Source: Sphingomonas sabuli
GTDB taxonomy: Bacteria > Pseudomonadota > Alphaproteobacteria > Sphingomonadales > Sphingomonadaceae
Direction: 5' to 3'
Assembly: GCF_014352855.1 (NCBI RefSeq)
Contig: NZ_CP060697.1
Coordinates: 124,001-188,000 of the forward strand
Length of the DNA stretch: 64,000 nt
This document shows, one piece after another, positions 8,389-15,947 of the stretch. The notes under the pieces were generated by a model. The model made no database searches, was not told the origin of the DNA, and saw only the letters and a list, made by a program, of their open reading frames with translations. Every line of letters begins with the position of its first letter. Positions within the stretch are counted from its first letter, which is position 1. Position numbers and translations under genes: made by a program.

Positions 8389-10143
8389 ATGCGTGCGACG
8401 GGTATCTTGGCGGGCGTTCTTGCCCTCGGCTGCAGCACAACGCTCGCCGCGCAGACCGCTCCGGGCGACGGCGCGCTCGACCGATTGGCGACGCGAATGG
8501 TCGACGAAGCCATCGCTTACGATCCCAGCACCGCATATTTTGTTGGTGTGCCGCCGCGCGATAACCGGGGCTGGGCCGATTACAGTGCCGCCGGCTTCGC
8601 CGACTATCGCGCGCGCAACGACGCTTTGCTTGCCGATCTCAAGCGGCTCGACCCGGCGACCCTCTCGCAGCGCAAGCGCTTTACTTACGCGGGGATGATC
8701 GAGCGGCTGGAGGCGGAGCGGGCGATGCGCGTCTGCCGGCTCGAGCTTTGGGACGTCAATCACATGAGCGGGTGGCATCTGGTCTTGTCCGACATCGCCC
8801 GCGACCAGCCGCTCGAAACCGCAGCGCAAAGGGCGGATGCGCTGGCCCGCTGGTCGGCCCTGCCGGCGGTGGTCGACACGCAGATTGCCAACGCTCGCGC
8901 CGGGCTCGCAGCCGGCTATTCCGCGCCGCGGGCGGTGGTCGCCCGGGTCGTCAAGCAGATCGACGGGATCGCCAACGCCAAGCCGGAAGATACGCCGTTC
9001 TGGCAGCTGGTCGACCGCAGCAAGGACACGGCGTTCAAGGCTTCCATGCGTGCCATCATCGTCGACCGGTTGCAGCCCGCCTTTGCCCGCTACCACGGCT
9101 TTCTGCGCGACGAATATGCACCCCGCGCGCGTGAGGCGCTGGCGGTCAGCGCCAATCCCGACGGCCGGGCCTGCTATGCCGCATCGCTGCGCTTCTACAC
9201 CACGCTGGCGCGACCGCCGGAACAGGTGTTCCAGCTTGGGCAGCAAACGGTCAGCGGCAACCTCGCAACGGTTCGGGAGCTGGGCGGCAAGAAATTCGGC
9301 AGCGACGCGCTCCCCGATATTCTGGCTGGCATCAACCAGGCCGCCGACAACAAATTCACGTCGGAACAGGACCAGATCGCCTTTTCCAGCGCAGTGGTCG
9401 ACCGGGCGCGTCAGAAATCCGCCCCGGCCTTCGCGGCAATGCCGGTGCAGAGGATGGAGGTGAAGCCGTTCGAACCCTATCTTCGGGGGTCGGGAGCAAG
9501 CTCCTATTACGAACGGCAGATCGATCCGAAGAAGCTGGCCTATTACCGGATCGCCAGCGAAAAATGGCAGGAGGACACGCGCGGCGGCGCGGAAATCACG
9601 GCCGTCCACGAAGGCTATCCGGGTCATCACATGCAGGTCGCGACGGCGACAGAAGCGGCCGCGCCGGTCGATAATCTGCTGATCAACTCCGCCTACTCCG
9701 AAGGCTGGGCGCGCTATAGCGAAGCGTTGAGCGAGGAGCTTGGCATCTACCAGACCGATTATGCCTTGATGACCCGAAGGCTATGGCCGGCGCGCGGCAT
9801 GGTCATCGACCCGGGCCTTCACGTGATGGGCTGGACCCGCGAACAGGCCATTGCCTTTATCCGCGAATCCGGCCGCTGGCAGGGTAGCGACGCCGACGAC
9901 CTGATTGACCGGGTTGCGATCATCCCGGGCCAGCTAACCGCCTACGATTCGGGCGGGTTGGAAATCCGGGCGCTGCGCCAGCAGGCCGAGGCCGCGCTCG
10001 GCGCTTGCTTCGGCCTTCCTGAGTTTCATGCGCGGGTGCTCGAAACCGGGATCGTCCCGTTAAGTGCGCTGCGTGCCCATATCGAACAATGGGTTGCGGC
10101 CAAGTCCTGCCCGGCGGGGGCGGGGGGCGAACGCGGGCGCTAG
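8389..10143 (+). CDS. DUF885 family secreted putative metallopeptidase
   Basis: A 584-aa DUF885 protein. An N-terminal export signal (MRATGILAGVLALGC, likely cut near TTLAAQ) points to the periplasm. The family's metal-binding motif is present as AVHEGYPGHHMQ around residue 406, followed by a downstream glutamate region SAYSEGWARYSEAL. The family is thought to hold zinc-dependent peptidase-like enzymes, but substrates are not established. I prefer the ATG at 8389, which sits 7 nt after GGGGGAG, over the ATG at 8383, which almost abuts it. The frame is open far upstream through yifB in a different frame; that part is spurious. Confidence 0.88.
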   Translation: MRATGILAGVLALGCSTTLAAQTAPGDGALDRLATRMVDEAIAYDPSTAYFVGVPPRDNRGWADYSAAGFADYRARNDALLADLKRLDPATLSQRKRFTYAGMIERLEAERAMRVCRLELWDVNHMSGWHLVLSDIARDQPLETAAQRADALARWSALPAVVDTQIANARAGLAAGYSAPRAVVARVVKQIDGIANAKPEDTPFWQLVDRSKDTAFKASMRAIIVDRLQPAFARYHGFLRDEYAPRAREALAVSANPDGRACYAASLRFYTTLARPPEQVFQLGQQTVSGNLATVRELGGKKFGSDALPDILAGINQAADNKFTSEQDQIAFSSAVVDRARQKSAPAFAAMPVQRMEVKPFEPYLRGSGASSYYERQIDPKKLAYYRIASEKWQEDTRGGAEITAVHEGYPGHHMQVATATEAAAPVDNLLINSAYSEGWARYSEALSEELGIYQTDYALMTRRLWPARGMVIDPGLHVMGWTREQAIAFIRESGRWQGSDADDLIDRVAIIPGQLTAYDSGGLEIRALRQQAEAALGACFGLPEFHARVLETGIVPLSALRAHIEQWVAAKSCPAGAGGERGR

Positions 10144-10240
10144 GCGACGGCGATTTATCGGCCGCTCGTAACCGAAAATTAGCCGTGACCCCCTTAGAAG
10201 CGATTCGCGCGCAACGGCGCGTTGGATCGAAAGGGTTGAG

Positions 10241-10687
10241 ATGTTCGTGTTCGAATCCGCGATGGCCACGCTGCGCAAATATGCCGATTTCCAGGGCCGC
10301 GCGTCGCGCCATGAATTCTGGTGCTTCTTCGCGTTCGTGATCCTTGCCAACGCCGTTGCCGGCCTGGTCGGCATGCTGTTCGGCATGGGGCCGATGCTGT
10401 CGGGCCTGGTCGGCCTGTTCCTCGTCATCCCGCAGATCGCGGTCGCGGTGCGCCGGCTGCACGATGTCGGCAAGAGCGGCCGCGAACTGGTCGTGCCGTG
10501 CGTCATCCTGGCGGTGATGCCGGTTGCCTTCGCGTTCCGCGGCATCCTGCCGCAGATCGTGGCGCTCGGCCTGCTCGGCGTCGGCCTGCTGGCCTTTGCC
10601 AACCTGCTGACGCTGTTCCTCAAGAAGGGCACCAACGTCCCCAACCGCTACGGCAAGGCGCCCGCCGCTTTCTCGTTCGCGCGCTAG
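10241..10687 (+). CDS. DUF805 domain inner-membrane protein
   Basis: A 148-aa protein with about four hydrophobic helices. It shows DUF805 hallmarks: an N-terminal KYADFQGRASRHEFW motif and, after the second helix, VAVRRLHDVGKSGRE. YhaH/YhaI-type proteins of this family sit in the inner membrane, and their function is unknown. It stands alone after the DUF885 gene with a purine-rich ribosome-binding site just before the ATG. Its TAG stop is shared as a 4-nt CTAG with the convergent small secreted-protein gene. Confidence 0.87.
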   Translation: MFVFESAMATLRKYADFQGRASRHEFWCFFAFVILANAVAGLVGMLFGMGPMLSGLVGLFLVIPQIAVAVRRLHDVGKSGRELVVPCVILAVMPVAFAFRGILPQIVALGLLGVGLLAFANLLTLFLKKGTNVPNRYGKAPAAFSFAR

Positions 10688-10974
10688 TTCGGGCTGGCGG
10701 GGGAGCGGTCGCAGATCGCCGACCGCTCGGCGGCTGGCGTATCCTTGAAGCAGACCATGGAAATGGCGCGGTCTGACGCATTGTCGTCGCCCTGGTCAGG
10801 ATCTGCGGGCCGCTTGTCCTGACCCGGCGGATTGGCACGCGTCGAATCGACCGCTGTGCCAAGCGCCTGTCGCAGCACCCGGGTGCTGTCCCCCTTGTCC
10901 GGCGCAATGGCCAAAGCGGGTATGGCGGGGGCGATGAGGACCGCCGCGGCGGCGAAGCTGATGATTTTGTTCAT
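10684..10974 (-). CDS. Small secreted protein of unknown function
   Basis: A 96-aa protein with a clear signal peptide (MNKIISFAAAAVLIAPAIPALA), so a mature periplasmic peptide of about 74 residues that is polar, Asp/Pro-rich and has two cysteines (MVCFKDTP and SAICDRS), which could form a disulfide. I do not recognise the family. It converges on the DUF805 gene through a shared CTAG, and tRNA-Leu lies 113 bp upstream on the other strand. Confidence 0.65.
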   Translation of the reverse strand: MNKIISFAAAAVLIAPAIPALAIAPDKGDSTRVLRQALGTAVDSTRANPPGQDKRPADPDQGDDNASDRAISMVCFKDTPAAERSAICDRSPASPN

Positions 10975-11087
10975 ATATTAGCCAACGGACGAGGACGCTG
11001 GAATGTCCCTCGTCCCGGCATTCGACCGGCACAGTCCATGGCATTGCCCCACGTGCGGGCGGCCGCTACCTAGGCCGCCGCTGCGGG

Positions 11088-11172
11088 GCCCCTGTGGCGG
11101 AATGGTAGACGCGCTCGACTCAAAATCGAGTTCCTAACCGGAGTGTCCGTTCGAGTCGGACCAGGGGCACCA
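11088..11172 (+). tRNA. tRNA-Leu (anticodon CAA)
   Basis: The acceptor arms GCCCCTG and CAGGGGC pair fully. The anticodon stem CTCGA/TCGAG encloses the loop CTCAAAA, giving anticodon CAA (reads UUG). A long variable arm, as in class II tRNAs, and a TTCGAGTC T-loop follow. The 3' CCA is encoded in the DNA. No intron or attachment-site duplication is visible beside it. Confidence 0.95.
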
Positions 11173-11249
11173 CTGCCGTCGCCAGATCGGGTCGCGTTAA
11201 CGTTTCGCGACGGCTACCCTTCGCCCGATAGCGCGGATATGGTCGCGCC

Positions 11250-12476
11250 ATGGACGCGAAGACGAGCCGGGCCGCCAGGGCCAAAGCCAAGACGACCGAA
11301 CTGGCCGAGACCGTTAGCCATGCGCACGTGCTGGCCGAAGCGTTCACCGCCAAGCGCGACCGGTTGCTGGCCGCGCTGACGCTGATCGCCGGGCTCGGCC
11401 TGATTGTCGCCTTGCCGTTCGCGCTTCGCGCCGGCGCCGAATTCTTCCTGCCGGTCACCGCCGCGCTGGTCATCGCCATCGCCCTCGTGCCGCTGCTCGA
11501 ATGGTTTGAAGGGCATGGCTTGCCCTCGAAGCTGTCGGCGGGGCTGTGCATCATCGTCTTCCTCACCGTAGCGGTGTTCGCGATCGGCGCGATCGTGCTT
11601 CCGGCAATCGACTGGGTGGCGCTGATCCCCGAGCGCATCGACAAGGTGCGCGTGGCGCTCGATCCGCTGCTGGAACTGTACAAGTCGTTCGACCAGTTCG
11701 TCGAACGGATCGTGTCGCAGGTCGCGACCGCGCCGGACCGCAGCCGGACGGTGACGATCGAAACGCCCAACTCACTGTCGGGACTGCTCGCGACGTCCGC
11801 GCCGCACATCCTCATCCAGCTGTTTTTCGCACTGCTGGTGATCTTCTTTTTCCTCGCCGGGTGGAGCGCGATGCGCAAGCGCACCATCGTCAGCCGCGGC
11901 AGCTTCGAAGGCGCGCTGACGACCGCGCGGGTGATCCAGCAGGTGGTCGATTCCACCTCGACCTACATTCTCACCATCACCATCATCAACGTGGCGCTGG
12001 GCGCGCTGACCGCGCTGATCCTGTGGCAGCTGGGAATGACCTCGCCGATCATGTGGGGCGGCATCGTCGCCGTGCTCAACTTCATCCCCTACCTCGGCCC
12101 GATCGCCTCGGCGCTGCTGCTGTTCCTTGGCGGGCTGATGGTCTTTCCCGACGCCTGGGCGGCAATGCTGCCGCCGCTCGTGTTCGTCGGCCTGCACATG
12201 GTCGAAGCGAACCTTTTCACGCCGATGGTCGTGGGTGAGCGGCTGAAGATCAATCCGCTGGCGATCCTCATCTCGCTAAGCTTCTGGGCGTGGGTGTGGG
12301 GCACCACGGGCGCGCTGCTGGCGGTTCCGCTGCTGATCATCATCAAGCAGGTGTTCTCCGCCGCGGGCACGCCGGACATCGCCGGATTCCTCTTCGAGCA
12401 TGGGACTTTGACCCATGTCGGGGAAGATGACGAAAATGGCGATGCGCTTGTTGACAGTGACAGGGGCGTCACCTAG
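11250..12476 (+). CDS. AI-2E family (PerM/YdiK-type) transporter
   Basis: A 408-aa polytopic inner-membrane protein with about eight hydrophobic helices: a pair at roughly residues 45-80, several more to residue 250, and the conserved block NFIPYLGPI near 272-280 that marks the AI-2E transporter (UPF0118) family. Members export diverse small molecules or act as Na+/H+ antiporters, so autoinducer-2 transport should not be assumed. The C-terminal tail is acidic. It lies between tRNA-Leu and tRNA-Asp as a stand-alone gene. Confidence 0.88.
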   Translation: MDAKTSRAARAKAKTTELAETVSHAHVLAEAFTAKRDRLLAALTLIAGLGLIVALPFALRAGAEFFLPVTAALVIAIALVPLLEWFEGHGLPSKLSAGLCIIVFLTVAVFAIGAIVLPAIDWVALIPERIDKVRVALDPLLELYKSFDQFVERIVSQVATAPDRSRTVTIETPNSLSGLLATSAPHILIQLFFALLVIFFFLAGWSAMRKRTIVSRGSFEGALTTARVIQQVVDSTSTYILTITIINVALGALTALILWQLGMTSPIMWGGIVAVLNFIPYLGPIASALLLFLGGLMVFPDAWAAMLPPLVFVGLHMVEANLFTPMVVGERLKINPLAILISLSFWAWVWGTTGALLAVPLLIIIKQVFSAAGTPDIAGFLFEHGTLTHVGEDDENGDALVDSDRGVT

Positions 12477-12528
12477 GTCGCGCGCCTCATCTGAGCCCCC
12501 GCAACGTCGCGGGACCCAGAGGAAGTGC

Positions 12529-12605
<77 letters not shown>

Positions 12606-12651
12606 TTTCCAACAGCTTTTGCCTGCCATGCACATCCGCTAGGCTCGCCCG

Positions 12652-13407
12652 ATGCGCGGCGACGAGTCAGCTTATGCGGCCCTCGGGCTGCGGCCGGGGG
12701 CCCCGCGCGCCCAGGTCGACGAAGCCTATCGCCGGCTTATCAAACAATTTCATCCGGACCGCACCGGCGGCGACGGCGGAAGAGCGGCGGAAATCAATCG
12801 CGCCTACACCTTGCTTCGCCGCGATCTTCCGGCAGCCGCGCCGTACCGGTCCGTCCCGGTCCATGTCCGGCCGATGCCAAAGCGCCGCCGACGGTCCCGC
12901 GCCGGCTGGCTGCTGATCATCGCCATCTGTGCCGGGATCGGCGTCTATGCCGCGCAGCTCGAACGGCGGGCGCCGGTGGTGCTGTCCGGCGGCTGGCCGG
13001 ATGCGCCGACGCCGCTCAGGATCGGCGGCAGCTTCGACGAACCGCTGCACGGGGCGGTGGTCGACAATGCGATCCGCAACGCTTCGCAATTCCACCTGGC
13101 CGGGGACAGCGACGGCGCGGTCGAATATAGCCGCAACTGCTATCAAAAGGTCCGCGCCAAGCCGAACCTGGCGCTGTTCGATGCCTGCGCGGCGTTCGAT
13201 GAATCGACCATCGTGCTTGGCGCCGACAGCCCGGATACCATGGGCCGGTTTGAAGGATCGGCCGTGCTCGGCCGCCAGCTGGCCGCGGCCAGGGCGATTT
13301 CCAACGATATGCTGGGTGCCGATTCGCGGCTCCACCAGATCCGTTCGCGGGTGGAGTTGGCCTTGTTGCCGCGGATCGACGAGGCCGCGGCGCGGCCCCC
13401 GGACTAG
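12652..13407 (+). CDS. Membrane-anchored J-domain protein
   Basis: A 251-aa protein. The N-terminal ~60 residues are a J-domain (YAALGLRPGAPRAQVDEAYR and the HPD tripeptide in FHPDRTGG), which stimulates DnaK ATPase. A basic linker (PKRRRRSRAGW) and one transmembrane helix (about residues 84-100) follow, then a periplasmic domain of about 150 residues that I do not recognise, with two or three cysteines. It lacks the Gly/Phe and zinc regions of DnaJ, so it is a specialised co-chaperone-like protein. Its stop shares CTAG with the convergent hydrolase gene. Confidence 0.8.
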   Translation: MRGDESAYAALGLRPGAPRAQVDEAYRRLIKQFHPDRTGGDGGRAAEINRAYTLLRRDLPAAAPYRSVPVHVRPMPKRRRRSRAGWLLIIAICAGIGVYAAQLERRAPVVLSGGWPDAPTPLRIGGSFDEPLHGAVVDNAIRNASQFHLAGDSDGAVEYSRNCYQKVRAKPNLALFDACAAFDESTIVLGADSPDTMGRFEGSAVLGRQLAAARAISNDMLGADSRLHQIRSRVELALLPRIDEAAARPPD

Positions 13408-14492
13408 TCGCCGGCGGGCGTTGCGGGCGCGGTCGTGGGCGCCTTGCCCAGCGGGGTCTGCGGCGCGGTTTCCGGTCCCTTGCCGGACAGCGTCCAGCGC
13501 AGATTGTCGGACGCCGCCATCTTCTCGACATAAGGCTTGGGCGTCTGCAACTCGACGGCCTTTTCGACCGCTTCCCGAGCCTGTTCCAGCTTGAAGCGGA
13601 TGACGACGCGGCCGGGCTCGGCCTTGCCCGCTTCGGCGCCCGGAATGACCTCGGCGACCTCTTCCTCAACGACCGTGGGTGCCTTGACCGGACGGGTGGC
13701 GAAAGCGGCGAGCGCGGTCGACTTCAGCACCGCGGCGCTGGCCTCCTGCTTGGCGTACTTCTGGGTGAAGGCAGGGGGTTTGCCCCAGTTACCGGCCCAG
13801 CGATAGAACAGGTGCGCGCCGATTACCGCGTTCTTGGCCAGCGTCGATGCCCAGTAAGGGACGACGTAATTGGCGTGATAATGGGTAGCGAGGCCAACCG
13901 GCGCGAAAACCGCGCCACCGAGTGCCGCCTCGGCAACCTCGCGCGACCGCTTCCAGCTGACGAGGTTCGGGCCGCGCATCAACGACCCGTCGCAGGTGAA
14001 CGTGAACTGGCAGCCGGTCGTCCGGGTCGAACCCTGGTAGACCACTCCGCACACGGTCGATGGAAAGGCCGGATGGCGGACCCGGTTCAGCACTACCTGC
14101 GCAACGGCGCGCTGGCCGTCGGCGCTTTCGTTGCCAGCTTCGTAATAGACTGCCTGGGTCAGGCACTCGAGCGCCTGCGCATGGGCCGGCGTACCGGCCT
14201 TGGCGGCGGAAAAGGGCGCGGCGGCGGGGTTCGGGCCGCTGGCGAGCGCGATCTTCTGATTGATCGTGGTCGCCTCGGTCGGCGCAAGGTTGCGCACCAG
14301 CAAGGGCGGCGGGGCCGGAGCCACATGCTCGGCACGCTGCTCGGAAATGTCGCCGAACGTCGGCGTCGACCAGGCCGATCCGCCGGCGGCGACGACCAAC
14401 GTCAACGCGCCGGCAGCAACCAGCTCACGCGGGTACGTCTGCCAAAGCGTCAGGGCCCTCTCGCGGGCGGTAGGAAGGGTCATTGCTGTCAT
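13404..14492 (-). CDS. SleB-type cell wall hydrolase, membrane-anchored
   Basis: A 362-aa protein with an N-terminal transmembrane anchor (about residues 24-42). A central Hydrolase_2/SleB domain (about 105-225) carries the catalytic glutamate in YYEAGNESADGQRAVAQ and the conserved VLNRVRHPAFP and CQFTF segments. The C-terminal ~130 residues are Ala/Pro/Lys-rich and low-complexity. It is likely a periplasmic peptidoglycan lytic enzyme; in Gram-negatives the family takes part in wall turnover, not spore germination. It is transcribed away from the 5-formyl-THF cyclo-ligase stop and converges with the J-domain gene. Confidence 0.85.
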   Translation of the reverse strand: MTAMTLPTARERALTLWQTYPRELVAAGALTLVVAAGGSAWSTPTFGDISEQRAEHVAPAPPPLLVRNLAPTEATTINQKIALASGPNPAAAPFSAAKAGTPAHAQALECLTQAVYYEAGNESADGQRAVAQVVLNRVRHPAFPSTVCGVVYQGSTRTTGCQFTFTCDGSLMRGPNLVSWKRSREVAEAALGGAVFAPVGLATHYHANYVVPYWASTLAKNAVIGAHLFYRWAGNWGKPPAFTQKYAKQEASAAVLKSTALAAFATRPVKAPTVVEEEVAEVIPGAEAGKAEPGRVVIRFKLEQAREAVEKAVELQTPKPYVEKMAASDNLRWTLSGKGPETAPQTPLGKAPTTAPATPAGD

Positions 14493-14531
14493 AGGGGGTT
14501 CGCGCTGATATACTGGACTAATACGGTCAAT

Positions 14532-15134
14532 TCAATGACCGTGACCTGAACGGTTAAACCATTGAATTCCTTCAGGACTTGCGAATGCGTCCAACTGCAC
14601 GTCCCACGGGTCGGACGGAATTTCGGTGGCCAGCATTTCCAGTCCCCAACCGATTCCGATCAGCCGCGCGCCCGATCGTTTCACCCGCCCGAGCACGCGG
14701 TCGTAATGCCCTTTGCCGCGCCCCAGCCGCGCCCCCGTGCGGTCGATGGCAAGCAACGGAACGAGGATCAGGTCGGGGTCGACCGCCGGTGCGCTGCCCT
14801 TGGGCTGGAGGATTCCGAACGGCCCCGGGACAGCGGGATCGGCGGCAATGAACTTGAACGGCTTGGCGGGATTGGAAAAGGCGGGGAAGGCGACGATTCG
14901 CCCGACGGCGCGCGCTTCCTCCATCGCCAACAGCGGGCTGATCTCGCTGCCCATCGGCGAATAGCCGGCAACGACTCGGGCGGCGGCGCATTCGGCCGTG
15001 AGATGGCGCGCGAGTCGTTCTTCGAGCCGCGCCCGGCGCCCATCGTCGAGCGTCCGCACGAACGCCTTGCGCGCCTCCAGCGCGGCGTCGCGCAGGGCGT
15101 CCTTGGACAAAGGGGTGGAAGGTGACGGGACCAC
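14532..15134 (-). CDS. 5-formyltetrahydrofolate cyclo-ligase
   Basis: An ATP-dependent enzyme that converts 5-formyl-THF to 5,10-methenyl-THF. The family motifs are VAGYSPMGSEISPL and the nucleotide loop GRGKGHYDRVLGR. The start is uncertain. GTG at 15167 (211 aa) would sit inside the putative 3' stem of the RNA candidate just upstream, GTG at 15134 (200 aa, chosen) and TTG at 15110 (192 aa) are alternatives, and none has a strong Shine-Dalgarno. The family is usually about 190-200 aa. Order zapA, structured RNA, cyclo-ligase matches the 6S RNA locus of many proteobacteria. Confidence 0.9.
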   Translation of the reverse strand: MVPSPSTPLSKDALRDAALEARKAFVRTLDDGRRARLEERLARHLTAECAAARVVAGYSPMGSEISPLLAMEEARAVGRIVAFPAFSNPAKPFKFIAADPAVPGPFGILQPKGSAPAVDPDLILVPLLAIDRTGARLGRGKGHYDRVLGRVKRSGARLIGIGWGLEMLATEIPSDPWDVQLDAFASPEGIQWFNRSGHGH

Positions 15135-15155
15135 CGTGGCCGTTTGCCGGAAATC

Positions 15156-15288
15156 CTCTGACGCCACAAACGTCAGGTGGGAACCATGTGCACCGGACCA
15201 GGGTCCGGACAGGGACAGTCCCCTAGGATATTTAATCGCCTCAGGGATGTTCGTGGCTTCGTACCGGGCAGTACCCGTCAGCCCTTAT
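15156..15288 (-). ncRNA. ssrS: Candidate 6S RNA (ssrS) between zapA and the cyclo-ligase
   Basis: This gap is rich in self-complementarity on the minus strand. CTGAC pairs with GTCAG at the ends, directly followed inwards by GCCACGAAC with GTTTGTGGC (nine pairs including one G-U). Inside lie CCCTGAGG/CCTAGGGG and the hairpin CCGGAC-CCTG-GTCCGG. The G-U pairs hold only on the minus strand, where the other strand would give A-C mismatches, so the RNA should be read in the zapA direction. Synteny (zapA-ssrS-ygfA/fau) supports 6S RNA, the regulator that binds RNA polymerase. Ends are approximate and no covariance search was possible. Confidence 0.45.
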
Positions 15289-15639
15289 CTAGGAGCGCGC
15301 GGCCTCGTCCTCAAGGGAGGATGCCAGCGATTCGAGTCGTTCGGCCAGGCGAGTCGCGCGGCAGGCGATCTCCGGATCCGGCGCAGCCGGTGCGCTGGGC
15401 GCCGGTTCGGACGCTACGGACGCTGTCGCGCCCTGCGGACGGTTATCGATCAACTGGTCGGCCAGCAGCAGTCCCGCGAACAGCAATTGGCGGGCTTCCG
15501 ACAGGCTGCCGAGGCCGGACAGCGCTTCGCGGCTCTTGGCATCGACAAGGCGGGCGGCGGCGCGCAGCTGCTCTTCCTCGCCGTCGCGGCAACCGACCTT
15601 GTACGGCCGCCCGGCGATGATGACGTCGACTTCGGCCAT
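15289..15639 (-). CDS. zapA: Cell division protein ZapA
   Basis: A 116-aa protein with the ZapA N-terminal globular region (MAEVDVIIAGRPYKVGCRDGEE, then LVDAKSREAL) and a C-terminal helix suited to coiled-coil dimers (residues ~60-116, interrupted by an Ala/Pro stretch). ZapA cross-links FtsZ protofilaments at the division ring. I start at the ATG at 15639, which overlaps the TAA of the short upstream ORF as TAATG. A longer frame to 15888 only re-reads that upstream gene out of frame. Confidence 0.88.
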   Translation of the reverse strand: MAEVDVIIAGRPYKVGCRDGEEEQLRAAARLVDAKSREALSGLGSLSEARQLLFAGLLLADQLIDNRPQGATASVASEPAPSAPAAPDPEIACRATRLAERLESLASSLEDEAARS

Positions 15640-15812
15640 TATTGCGCCGCTTCCCGGATCAACTGGTCGAGTTCCGCCACGGCGTCGCGCACCCGGGCGC
15701 GCAGTGCGTCGTCGCGGCCGCTGTCCGGCCGCCGCGCGGCGAGCGCTTGCTCGATCCGTTCCAGCGCGCGTTCGGCGCGATCCAAGGCGTGCGGCAGGCC
15801 CCCGTCTTCCAT
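15639..15812 (-). CDS. Short coiled-coil protein upstream of zapA
   Basis: A 57-aa ORF not previously listed because of its size. It starts MEDGGLPHALDRAERALERI and continues as one amphipathic, Ala/Arg/Glu-rich helix with heptad-like leucines to DQLIREAAQ. Its stop TAA overlaps the zapA ATG by one base (TAATG), which implies coupled translation. The codon usage is the same high-GC type as its neighbours. I do not recognise a named family; the position and helical nature suggest a partner of ZapA or FtsZ (ZapB-like in role only), which is inference. Confidence 0.65.
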   Translation of the reverse strand: MEDGGLPHALDRAERALERIEQALAARRPDSGRDDALRARVRDAVAELDQLIREAAQ

Positions 15813-15947
15813 TGTCCCCGCCTAATGCAAGAGGCGCCGCCTCGGCAAGCGCCGTGGCTAGGTTGACGCCTCGCCCGTCCCCTTCCAAAGGGTCCGGCGA
15901 ACGGCCCGGCGAGTCCGCCGCGCGGCCTAACCCCTGACGGAGCTCGG

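Noticed and set aside
8389..8460. Possible lipoprotein signal (LALGC) in the DUF885 protein.
   Set aside because: The residue three before the Cys is Ala, not the Leu/Val/Ile usual in a lipobox, so a standard signal peptide is more likely.
11175..11214. Inverted repeat GCCGTCGC / GCGACGGC after tRNA-Leu.
   Set aside because: The loop is about 24 nt and no uridine run follows. It is a weak candidate only, and could be chance in high-GC DNA.
14524..14541. Perfect 6-bp hairpin CGGTCA-ATTCAA-TGACCG near the end of the cyclo-ligase gene.
   Set aside because: No T-run follows on either strand and the stem lies within the coding end, so a terminator cannot be claimed.
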